A DNA stretch of 64,000 nt, taken from the NCBI GenBank assembly GCA_021372245.1, contig JAJFUV010000086.1, positions 1-64,000 of the forward strand, read 5' to 3'. Shown piece by piece: positions 1 to 7,564 of the stretch (the first letter of the stretch is position 1; each line of letters opens with the position of its first letter). This stretch comes from Terriglobales bacterium (GTDB taxonomy: Bacteria > Acidobacteriota > Terriglobia > Bryobacterales > Bryobacteraceae). Position numbers and translations under genes: made by a program. The notes beneath the pieces were generated by a model. That model ran no database searches. It was not told the origin of the DNA and worked only from the letters and a program-made list of their open reading frames with translations.

Positions 1-1
1 A

Positions 2-1006
2 ACGCTGGAACGGCTTGTAGACACCTATCTGTTCTACTCCTATCCGAACAGCGTGTTTGCGTTTCAAGGCGGCGAACCGACGCTCGCCGGGCTGCCCTTC
101 TTTCAGAAGCTGGTGGAGTTCCAGCAGCGGTATGGGCGCAACGGGCAGAGCGTGAGCAACGCGCTGCAAACCAACGCCATTCTCATTGACCGCAACTGGT
201 GTCAACTGTTCCACGAGTACAACTGGCTGGCCGGCGTCTCACTGGACGGCCCCGAGGAACTGCACGACCGCTACCGTGTCAACAAGGAAGGCCGCGGAAC
301 ATGGAAACGGGTGATGGCTGCTGTCGAGCTGATGCAGGCCGAAAAAGTGGAGTTCAACGTCCTGTGCGTGCTCAGCCAGGCCAACGTTGACAAACCGCGC
401 GAACTATACCGTTTCTTCCGCAAGCTGGGCATCGACAATGTCCAGTACATCCCGCTGTCGGAATTCGACAAGAACGGCGAACTGCTGCCCTTCACGATCA
501 CTCCGGAACAATACGGCCGCTTTTTGTGCGAGACGTTCGACATCTGGTGGCCGGACCGGCGCAAAGTGCGCGTTCGCTTCTTCGACAACCTGGCCGAGGC
601 ACTGGCCGGGCAGAAACCAGGCAGTTGCACCTTGCACGAGACTTGCGATTCTTACGTGGTGGTGGAGTACAACGGGGACATCTTCCCGTGCGATTTCTTC
701 GTCGAGAAAGACTGGAAACTGGGCAACATCAACGTGGATAGCTGGCCGGAGATCGCACGGCGGCGCAAACGTTACGAATTCGCTGCGAATAAGACCATTC
801 CCCACCCGTTGTGCCAGGTGTGCGAATACCAGGCGATCTGCCACGGCGGCTGCCCCAAGTTCCGCCATGCGCGGAACAGACGTTTCGAGGACCTGGATTA
901 TTTCTGCCCCGCCTATAAGATGATTTATGCGAAAGCCGCCGAGCCGTTGCGTCGCGAAGTCGAAAAGTTGCTTGGCCGCGCGCCCTCCGCGCAGAGCCCT
1001 TACTGA
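2..1006 (+). CDS. Anaerobic sulfatase-maturase family radical SAM protein (5' truncated)
   Basis: The left window edge cuts this gene: the reading frame is open from base 2 and the first 17 codons precede an internal GTG. What remains covers the later part of the radical SAM barrel (a GGEPTLAG motif, which binds S-adenosylmethionine) and a full SPASM-type C-terminus. The SPASM part has Cys residues in SCTLHETC, in FPCDFF, and in the HPLCQVC / AICHGGC / FCPAY cluster, which bind extra Fe-S clusters. This layout is typical of anaerobic sulfatase-maturating enzymes, which oxidise a Cys or Ser of sulfatases to formylglycine. The first Fe-S motif CxxxCxxC must lie upstream of the window. No sulfatase is visible here, so the substrate is not confirmed. 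A peptide-modifying SPASM enzyme of other specificity is the alternative. The 3' end overlaps the convergent gene at 1000 by 7 bp. Confidence 0.85.
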   Translation, partial: TLERLVDTYLFYSYPNSVFAFQGGEPTLAGLPFFQKLVEFQQRYGRNGQSVSNALQTNAILIDRNWCQLFHEYNWLAGVSLDGPEELHDRYRVNKEGRGTWKRVMAAVELMQAEKVEFNVLCVLSQANVDKPRELYRFFRKLGIDNVQYIPLSEFDKNGELLPFTITPEQYGRFLCETFDIWWPDRRKVRVRFFDNLAEALAGQKPGSCTLHETCDSYVVVEYNGDIFPCDFFVEKDWKLGNINVDSWPEIARRRKRYEFAANKTIPHPLCQVCEYQAICHGGCPKFRHARNRRFEDLDYFCPAYKMIYAKAAEPLRREVEKLLGRAPSAQSPY

Positions 1007-2349
1007 TTTGCAGCCGCGGCGGGGCCGCGTTCCAGGCGTACGCGTGCGATGCGGTTGTGCTCCATCTCGACGACCGTGAAACGCATGCCTTCGTACTCGA
1101 CGCACTCGCCGGGCTCCGGGATGTGACCCAACTCATAAAGCAGGAAGCCGGCCAGTGTCTCGAAACCCGCTTCGGCCGGCAGCGTGATGCCGTACTGCAT
1201 CTCCAGATCGCGAATCGGGGTGGCGCCGTCCAGATCGATGACGCGCGCGGCGGCTGACGGAGCCGGACGCCGCTGATCGTGCTCATCCTCGATCTCGCCG
1301 AACATCTGTTCGAGGACGTCCTCCAGCGTGACGATGCCCACGATGGTCCCGAACTCGTCCACTACCATGGCCATGTGCGTGTGGGATTCACGGAACAGGT
1401 CCACCATCTGGTCCAGGAGCTTGCTCTCCGGAACCACGACGGCGCGGCGCACCAGCGTCCGCAGGCGGAAAGGCAGCAGCGGGCGCCCGAGGCGCGCGGC
1501 GAAGTTGCGGCGCCTCCAGTCGCGCAGCAGGTCCTTGTAGTGGACGATGCCGGCGATCTCATGCGGTTGCTTCTCGTAAACCGGCACGCGCGAGAACTCG
1601 TGCGTGACGAACACATCCAGGGCCTGTTCGAGGGTGCTGTCGATGGAGATGGAAACCACGTCGTTGCGCGGCACCATAATTTCGCGGACCGCCAGGCCTC
1701 CCATGTCGAGCACACGCTGGATCACGGATTCCTCCCAGGTCTCCAGGTGCCCTTCGCGGCGGCTGGAACTGATGATGAAGCGCAGTTCCTCGGCGGAATG
1801 CCCGCCTCCGCGCGTTCCCTGCTTGAGGCCAAGCAGGCGCGACATAACGGCAGCGGAATGTTCGATCACGAAGACGAACGGCGCGGTAATCCGGCTGAAG
1901 ACCAGAAGCGGAGGCGCCACCAGCATCGCAAGCCGCTCGGCTCTTTGCAGGGCCAGGTTCTTGGGAACCACCTCGCCGATGACGACGTGAACGAATGTTA
2001 TGGCGAGAAACGCCACCAGGAAGCTCGCGCCGTGCAGTATGTGCGCGCTCACGGGAGTCAGTACGGGGTGCAGCAGGGCGAGGATGCTCTGATAGACGGT
2101 TTCCTCCCCGGCCCAGCCGAGTCCAAGGCTCGCAAGGGTCACGCCAACCTGCGCCACGGAGAGCAACCGTTCCGGTTTCGCCAGAAGGCTCAGCGCCGTA
2201 CTCGCGCCTACGTTTCCCCGCTGCGCCATCTGGCGCAACAGGCCGGACCGTGAAGAAATGAGGGCTACTTCCGCCGCGGCGAAAAAGCCGTTAGCGGCGA
2301 GGATGAAGAACAACAGGATGTACCGGTACCCGAGATACGCTTCCACCAT
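1000..2349 (-). CDS. CNNM/HlyC-CorC family membrane protein with CBS pair
   Basis: A 449-residue protein with the classic order of the hemolysin C / CorC (CNNM) family. An N-terminal DUF21 membrane domain with several hydrophobic segments covers roughly residues 1-190. Two CBS domains follow at about 210-330, containing VREIMVPRNDVVSI and the VVDEFGTIVGIVTLEDVLE signature. A C-terminal CorC_HlyC transporter-associated domain holds ETLAGFLLYELGHIP. Family members are implicated in Mg2+/Co2+ efflux or homeostasis at the inner membrane, and the hemolysin name is historical. Length is normal for the family. It is divergent from the acylase gene at 2392, with only 42 bp between starts. The transported ion cannot be told from sequence alone. 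Confidence 0.9.
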   Translation of the reverse strand: MVEAYLGYRYILLFFILAANGFFAAAEVALISSRSGLLRQMAQRGNVGASTALSLLAKPERLLSVAQVGVTLASLGLGWAGEETVYQSILALLHPVLTPVSAHILHGASFLVAFLAITFVHVVIGEVVPKNLALQRAERLAMLVAPPLLVFSRITAPFVFVIEHSAAVMSRLLGLKQGTRGGGHSAEELRFIISSSRREGHLETWEESVIQRVLDMGGLAVREIMVPRNDVVSISIDSTLEQALDVFVTHEFSRVPVYEKQPHEIAGIVHYKDLLRDWRRRNFAARLGRPLLPFRLRTLVRRAVVVPESKLLDQMVDLFRESHTHMAMVVDEFGTIVGIVTLEDVLEQMFGEIEDEHDQRRPAPSAAARVIDLDGATPIRDLEMQYGITLPAEAGFETLAGFLLYELGHIPEPGECVEYEGMRFTVVEMEHNRIARVRLERGPAAAANQ

Positions 2350-2376
2350 CGCCAGGAGAGAATCACTCCGATTTTC

Positions 2377-2390
2377 AGTAGAATTCTACT
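2377..2390. promoter_or_regulatory. Perfect 14-bp palindrome in divergent intergenic region with -10-like TAGAAT
   Basis: AGTAGAATTCTACT is a perfect palindrome centred between the divergent CNNM and acylase genes. Because it is symmetric it presents TAGAAT, a good -10 hexamer, on both strands (2379-2384 on plus). The plus-strand copy ends 7 bp before the GTG at 2392. It may be a leaderless-type promoter, an operator, or both. No matching -35 at proper spacing was seen. Confidence 0.4.
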
Positions 2391-2391
2391 A

Positions 2392-4602
2392 GTGTCCTTA
2401 GATCGGCTTCTCAAATATATCAATTTGCTCATCGCCGCGGTGGCGGTGGCCGCTATCGCAATTACTTACTGGCTCGCGTGGCGGCCGCTGCCGAAGACCA
2501 ACGGCGAACTGAAGGCGCCCATCTCCGCGCCGGTCACCGTTACGCGCGACTCGCTTGGCGTGCCGCACATCCGCGCAGCCAGCATAGAGGATGCCCTGTT
2601 CGCGCAGGGCTTCGTCACGGCGCAGGATCGTCTCTGGCAGATGGACACACTGAGAAGACATGCTGCGGGTGAGTTGGCCGAAGTTGCGGGCGAGGCTGCA
2701 CTGGAAAGCGATCGCGAGGTGCGGCGGATGCGCATGGCGCGCACGGCCCGCGAGCATGCAGCCCGGCTGGCGCCCGAAGACCGGCGGGCACTGGCGGCTT
2801 ACGCGCGCGGCGTAAACTACTACATCGAGACCAACCAGGGCCGGATGCCGTTGGAGTTTTCGGTGATGCGCTACGATCCGCGCCCCTGGAGCGTGACTGA
2901 CTCTGTCCTGGCGGCGCTCGAGATGTTCCGCACCCTGACCAACTCCTGGAAAACGGAGATCCAAAAGCAGGCGCTGCTCGAGGGTGGCGACAAGGCCAAG
3001 GTCGAGTATCTGTACCCGGTACGGAGCGGGTTGGAACTCATCCCCGGCTCGAATGCATGGGCAGTTTCCGGCGCGCGCTCGGCCACGGGCAAGCCGCTGC
3101 TCGCCAACGACATGCACCTTCCGCTGACCATTCCGCCGATGTGGCATTCGGTACACCTGGAGGCGCCGGGCTTGAACGTGGCGGGCGTGGCACTACCGGG
3201 CCTTCCGGGTGTGGTCGTCGGACACAACCAGCGCATCGCGTGGGGCATCACCAATCTCGAATTCGACGTGCAGGATCTTTACATCGAAAAGCTCAATCCG
3301 CAGAACGGCCGCTACCTTTACGACGGCCACGAGGAGCAGGCGCGCGTGGAGCGCGAGAAACTGCCGGTGAAGGGACGCGCGCCGGAGGAGTTGAATAACA
3401 TCGTCACGCGGCATGGCCCCGTCGTCGCCATCGAAAACGGCAAGGCCCTGGCTTTACGCTGGACCGCGGCCGAGCCAGGCACGTTCCGCCTGCCGCTCAT
3501 CGGGATTGACCGCGCCGCAAACTGGCCGGAGTTCCGCGCGGCGCTCTCGACTTTCACGTTAGGCCTCAACTTCGTGTACGCAGACGTGGACGGCAATATC
3601 GGTTACCAGGTCACGGGTTTGCTCCCGGCAAGAAAGAATTGCGCCGGGGATGTGCCGGCCGACGGATCGACCGCTACCTGCGAATGGGGCGGTTTCATTC
3701 CCTTCGACGCACTGCCATCGATCCTGAATCCGCCTTCGGGAATGATCGTCACGGCCAACCAGAATCCCTTCCCGCCGGTGTACGCATATCGCGTGGGCGG
3801 TGGATTCGACGCGGGCTACCGTGGCCGCCAGATCGCCCACCTGCTCTCCGCTCGCACGGGTTGGCGCGCCGGAGATATGCCGTCCGTCCAGAAGGACGTC
3901 TACTCGGCTTTCACACACTTCCTTGCCCGGCAGGCGGTGGCGGCCTATGATGCGCGCGGGCGCGGCAGCCAGGGATTGAGCGAACCGGTCCAAATTCTGC
4001 GCACCTGGAACGGCCAGATGGACAGGAGTCTCGCGGCGCCGGCTATCGGGGCGCTGCTCTATCAGCACCTGCGCCGCCGCATCGTGGAACGCGCCGCGCC
4101 AGGCAAAGGCTTGGTGTACCGCAGCGCGATGGCGCCGGCGGCGGTCGAAAAGCTCTTGCGCGAGCGGCCGAAGGATTGGTTTGACAATTACGACGAACTG
4201 CTGCTCAAAGTTCTAGAGGACGCCATGGAAGAGGGGAGGCGCCTGCAGGGCCCCAAGCTGGCGAAGTGGTCCTACGGCCGGTTGAACCGGTTGTATCTCG
4301 TCCATCCGGTGGGCGGCCGGCTGCCCGGCATCGGTAAGTATTTCAACGCGGGTCCGGTGGAAACCAGCGGGAGCAGCACTACAGTGAAAGCCGCCGGCAA
4401 TGCGTTCGGCCCTTCCATGCTTCTCGTGGCGGACCCGGGCGATTGGGAGCACTCGCTGTTTACCCTTCCCACAGGCGAATCCGGGCAGATTTTATCGTCG
4501 CATTACAAGGATCAGTGGGATGCCTATCGGGCGGGACGCGGCCTTCCTATGCAATACCGCAGCGTCACCGCCAAGGACACCCTGACTCTCGCGCCGCGCT
4601 GA
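2392..4602 (+). CDS. Penicillin acylase family protein (Ntn hydrolase)
   Basis: A 736-residue protein of the penicillin amidase / acyl-homoserine-lactone acylase family, made as a precursor that cleaves itself. A hydrophobic N-terminal segment (about residues 10-29) directs it to the membrane or periplasm. The A-chain part carries VTVTRDSLGVPHI and AQDRLWQMD, both family hallmarks. The autoprocessing site is the GSNAW motif, with Ser220 as new N-terminal nucleophile of the B chain. AFGPSM and the late ETSGSS stretch are also typical. It hydrolyses an amide bond between an acyl group and an amine. Whether the substrate is a beta-lactam-like compound, an acyl-homoserine lactone or an N-acyl amino acid cannot be decided. 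The start is GTG with no obvious Shine-Dalgarno site; a -10-like hexamer lies 7 bp upstream. Confidence 0.9.
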   Translation: MSLDRLLKYINLLIAAVAVAAIAITYWLAWRPLPKTNGELKAPISAPVTVTRDSLGVPHIRAASIEDALFAQGFVTAQDRLWQMDTLRRHAAGELAEVAGEAALESDREVRRMRMARTAREHAARLAPEDRRALAAYARGVNYYIETNQGRMPLEFSVMRYDPRPWSVTDSVLAALEMFRTLTNSWKTEIQKQALLEGGDKAKVEYLYPVRSGLELIPGSNAWAVSGARSATGKPLLANDMHLPLTIPPMWHSVHLEAPGLNVAGVALPGLPGVVVGHNQRIAWGITNLEFDVQDLYIEKLNPQNGRYLYDGHEEQARVEREKLPVKGRAPEELNNIVTRHGPVVAIENGKALALRWTAAEPGTFRLPLIGIDRAANWPEFRAALSTFTLGLNFVYADVDGNIGYQVTGLLPARKNCAGDVPADGSTATCEWGGFIPFDALPSILNPPSGMIVTANQNPFPPVYAYRVGGGFDAGYRGRQIAHLLSARTGWRAGDMPSVQKDVYSAFTHFLARQAVAAYDARGRGSQGLSEPVQILRTWNGQMDRSLAAPAIGALLYQHLRRRIVERAAPGKGLVYRSAMAPAAVEKLLRERPKDWFDNYDELLLKVLEDAMEEGRRLQGPKLAKWSYGRLNRLYLVHPVGGRLPGIGKYFNAGPVETSGSSTTVKAAGNAFGPSMLLVADPGDWEHSLFTLPTGESGQILSSHYKDQWDAYRAGRGLPMQYRSVTAKDTLTLAPR

Positions 4603-4654
4603 ATGCCTTACAATTGAAGTTCTTTTGAGAATTGATGTCAGGAGAAGCCACACG

Positions 4655-5506
4655 ATGAAGCTCTTTTCCCTGCCTGTGCTGTTAGTATCCTTGGGAGCCG
4701 CCACGGTGTTCGCGCAATCGAACCCCAGCCCCTGCCTTGAGGATCTGACCCATCCGGAAGTCCGTAGCCGCCAGATCGAAGTGGCGCTGCTTCCGATAGG
4801 CTCCACCGAACCGCACGCCAAGCACCTTCCATACGCGAACGACACTTTGAGCGCGCGGATTCTGGCGGAGCGCGTCGCCGCGAAAGCGAACGCAATGGGC
4901 GCGAAAGTATTGGTACTGCCCACCATGCCTTACGGTGTGAATTCCAATCAAGCGCCGAACCCTTACGCCCAATCCATACGGCCGGCCACGCTGATGCAGT
5001 TCATCAAGGACGTGGTGGAAGTCAGCGAACACCAAGGCATTCGCAAAATCGTCATCCTGAACGCTCATGGCGGCAACACGACTACCATCGCAGCCACGCT
5101 GCGCGAACTCTTCGCCAGCAATCCCAAGGTTTTTGCGGCACAAGTCGATTACTGGATCTCATTTCCTGAAAAAGCCAAAGAACTCATCAAGACCGGCGGC
5201 GACCACGCCGACGAGCAGGAAACCTCCATCTCCCTGGCGCTGTTCCCCGACAAGGTGTACATGGATCGTGCGGTGAAGGCAAAGGACACCCCCCTCGCAT
5301 TGCCCAGCCTGCGGGTCCCCTACATCCACTTCATGCGTCCCTGGATGTATGTCAGCGACAACACGGGCACGGGCGATCCCACCCAGGCCACCGCCGAAAA
5401 AGGGCGCGTGCTGGTGGGCGTGTTCCTCGACCGGATTTCCAATTTCCTCAAGGAACTGAGCGACGCCAAGCTCACCGGCACGTTCCCGTTCGATTTCAAA
5501 AAGTAA
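4655..5506 (+). CDS. Exported creatininase-family amidohydrolase
   Basis: The ATG at 4655 was chosen because GGAGA lies 9 bp upstream and because it begins a clean signal peptide (MKLFSLPVLLVSLGAATVFA). An in-frame TTG at 4625 would add ten non-hydrophobic residues. The mature 260 residues fit the creatininase/creatinine amidohydrolase fold: GSTEPHAKHLPYANDT (the usual GSxEQHGPHLP metal site), NAHGGN, and HADEQETS with the metal-binding Glu. These enzymes open cyclic amides or related C-N bonds using Zn or Mn. Export is unusual, since characterised members are cytosolic. The downstream DapA-family gene is only 15 bp away, so the two probably form an operon and may act in sequence. The true substrate is unknown. 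Confidence 0.85.
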   Translation: MKLFSLPVLLVSLGAATVFAQSNPSPCLEDLTHPEVRSRQIEVALLPIGSTEPHAKHLPYANDTLSARILAERVAAKANAMGAKVLVLPTMPYGVNSNQAPNPYAQSIRPATLMQFIKDVVEVSEHQGIRKIVILNAHGGNTTTIAATLRELFASNPKVFAAQVDYWISFPEKAKELIKTGGDHADEQETSISLALFPDKVYMDRAVKAKDTPLALPSLRVPYIHFMRPWMYVSDNTGTGDPTQATAEKGRVLVGVFLDRISNFLKELSDAKLTGTFPFDFKK

Positions 5507-5521
5507 GGAGCTGAAGCTGAA

Positions 5522-6418
5522 ATGAATTCTTCGACATTCCACGGGATTCTTCCCGCCATCATCACGCCCCTCGATGAGAATGGACATTTCGCCGCCACGC
5601 CGTTCGAGCGTCTGCTCGAACGCGTGTACGCAGCCGGTGTCGACGGCGTTTATGTCTGCGGGCAGACGGGCGAGGGGCCCCAACTCGCCGTCGAGGACCG
5701 TAAGCGCGCGGCCGAAGTGGCCGTGCGCTGCTCGCCGAAGGGCAAGCTGGTGATCGTGCATGCGGGTGCCTCCCGGCCGGAGGATGCCGTGGAACTCGTG
5801 AAGCACGCCGCCCGTTGCGGCGCTTCGGCGGTAAGCAGCCTGCCTCCTGCTGGCGGGTATTCGTTCGAGGAAGTCGCCGGATACTACCGAAAGCTGGCGG
5901 CCGCTTCCAACGTGCCTTTCCTCGTGTATTTCTTCCCGGACGTGGCACCCGCCATCAACCGCGTCGAACACATCCTGGAACTGTGCGCCATCCCCAACGT
6001 CATCGGCTTGAAGTTCACCGACTTCGACCTGTACCGGCTGGGGCTTTTCAAGCAAGCGGGCGCGGTGGTCTTCAATGGCCGCGATGAAGTTCTCGCCGCC
6101 GGTTTGATGATGGGCGCGGACGGCGGCATCGGTTCGTTCTACAACCTGATCCCCGAGCTGTTCCTGGAAGTCTACAGTCTCGCTGGCGCCAACCGGTTCG
6201 TCGAGGCGCGCGCGGTCCAGTACCGCATCAACGAATTGATCCAGCTCACCCTGCGCTTCCCCGCCCTGGCCGCCATCAAGCAGATGCTCAAGTGGTCAGG
6301 CATCGATTGCGGGCCGGTGGCGGAACCGCGGCGCTGGCTTACTCAGGCCGAGGAGACGGAGTTGAAGCGCCAACTGGCCGCTTCGAGTTTCGCGGGTGCA
6401 TCCTTCGCCGGCGCGTAG
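5522..6418 (+). CDS. DapA/N-acetylneuraminate lyase family class I aldolase
   Basis: A 298-residue TIM-barrel protein of the dihydrodipicolinate synthase / N-acetylneuraminate lyase superfamily. Lys164 in GLKFTDF is the Schiff-base lysine and Tyr136 in LVYFFPD the partner tyrosine. CGQTGEG stands in for the GTTGE carboxylate-binding motif, and the altered first residues argue against plain DapA. The protein probably cleaves or condenses pyruvate with an aldehyde in catabolism of a sugar acid. It follows the creatininase-family gene by 15 bp, with AAGGAG upstream of its ATG, so the two are likely co-transcribed. The C-terminus ends in an Ala/Ser/Gly-rich tail that looks non-essential. Neighbours do not settle the substrate. 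Confidence 0.85.
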   Translation: MNSSTFHGILPAIITPLDENGHFAATPFERLLERVYAAGVDGVYVCGQTGEGPQLAVEDRKRAAEVAVRCSPKGKLVIVHAGASRPEDAVELVKHAARCGASAVSSLPPAGGYSFEEVAGYYRKLAAASNVPFLVYFFPDVAPAINRVEHILELCAIPNVIGLKFTDFDLYRLGLFKQAGAVVFNGRDEVLAAGLMMGADGGIGSFYNLIPELFLEVYSLAGANRFVEARAVQYRINELIQLTLRFPALAAIKQMLKWSGIDCGPVAEPRRWLTQAEETELKRQLAASSFAGASFAGA

Positions 6419-6424
6419 TAGGAG

Positions 6425-7558
6425 CTACTTTACCGGTTCGAAACGGCCGTCGCGGCTCAGATAGTACTTGCGCCCGCGCCATTGAATCGTGTTGCCGAAA
6501 AAGCCCAGCGCCCAGAACATGAAGCTGGCCATGTCCTGGAGCGGTACCAGCCACCAGCGCCCGATAGTGACCGGATCGTGAAGCACGCGGCATGCCGTCG
6601 CGTGAGCTGCCGCGACGCGGAGGCCGGCAATCACTAACAGCACCGGCCACCACGCGGGCTTCAGCGCCACCAGTAACAATGCAATAGGGAGCGGGTTGGT
6701 GAATACCTGGCCGATATAGCCGTACGGCCGCGAGCGGCGCGTGCTGCGCGACCAGCGCAAGCGGTGCGCCGCGTTGGCCCGGAAACCTTGCGTGCCGATG
6801 CGGTGCTCGACCACCGTCCAACTCAGTCCCACGCCGAACCCTTTCTCCGCCAGTCTCTGCCCCATGACGAAGTCCTCGGCCAGGTAATCCTTGAGGCTCT
6901 CCAGGCCACCGAGGGCGGCGAGCGCGCTGCGGCGCGCCGCAATGGTGGGCCCCACGGCGAACTTCATCCCTTCGAGCATTCGTGCTACCAGCACCCCACC
7001 CAGGAATTCCGTGTTCATCCCGACGGCTTCGAGCGTGGACCACAAACTCGCGCCCGGCACGGCACGATACGGGCAGGTGGTAAGCGCAAGATTCGGGTCA
7101 CGGAACTCCGCGGCGATTTCGCGCAGGAACCTCGAATTCACGCGGATGTCGCTGTCGCTCATCACAACCAGCGAATACTGGGACTCGTCGAGCATGGCGG
7201 CCAGGCTGAAGATCTTCGCGTTCGGGTAGGGCGGCTCGCCGGTGACGATCAACTGCGCGGGAACGTCCGGATACTGTTCGCAAAGCTTCAGAACGGTGGG
7301 TACGGCCGGATCGTCGCCCTTGCGGACTCCAAACAGGATCTCGAACTTCGCGTAATCCTGCTCGAAGAAACTACGCAGGTTTTCTTCCAGGCCCTCATCG
7401 GCCCCGGCCAGGGGTTTAAGAATGCTGATGGGTTCCGTGTTGCGCTCTTGCGTGGGGCGCGCGGCAAGGTAGCGCCGGGCGGCGACGACCGTCATGACAC
7501 AGTACACCGCGCCCCCTGCGGCCAGCGCGGCCAGAAGCAACGCCGGTATCCATGACAT
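6425..7558 (-). CDS. hpnI: Ceramide-glucosyltransferase-like / HpnI-type glycosyltransferase (GT21)
   Basis: A 377-residue membrane glycosyltransferase. An N-terminal hydrophobic helix (about 1-25) is followed by a GT-A domain with ISILKPLAGAD, the metal-binding SDSD, the catalytic EDFV and the RLRWSRSTR acceptor motif. These are the D1-D2-D3-(Q/R)xxRW signature of GT21. Several C-terminal hydrophobic stretches follow. In hopanoid-making bacteria the homologue HpnI adds N-acetylglucosamine to bacteriohopanetetrol. In other bacteria, close relatives glucosylate ceramide. The gene starts 6 bp after the end of thrS and is probably co-transcribed with it. No other hopanoid gene is in the window, so the HpnI name is by family resemblance only. 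Confidence 0.75.
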   Translation of the reverse strand: MSWIPALLLAALAAGGAVYCVMTVVAARRYLAARPTQERNTEPISILKPLAGADEGLEENLRSFFEQDYAKFEILFGVRKGDDPAVPTVLKLCEQYPDVPAQLIVTGEPPYPNAKIFSLAAMLDESQYSLVVMSDSDIRVNSRFLREIAAEFRDPNLALTTCPYRAVPGASLWSTLEAVGMNTEFLGGVLVARMLEGMKFAVGPTIAARRSALAALGGLESLKDYLAEDFVMGQRLAEKGFGVGLSWTVVEHRIGTQGFRANAAHRLRWSRSTRRSRPYGYIGQVFTNPLPIALLLVALKPAWWPVLLVIAGLRVAAAHATACRVLHDPVTIGRWWLVPLQDMASFMFWALGFFGNTIQWRGRKYYLSRDGRFEPVK

Positions 7559-7564
7559 GTTTCT

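Noticed and set aside
1-1006. Assigning the truncated radical SAM gene as the partner of the AMMECR1-MEMO fusion at 16364
   Set aside because: Its SPASM cysteine pattern fits sulfatase maturases, it is 15 kb away, and AmmeMemoRadiSam enzymes lack this SPASM tail.
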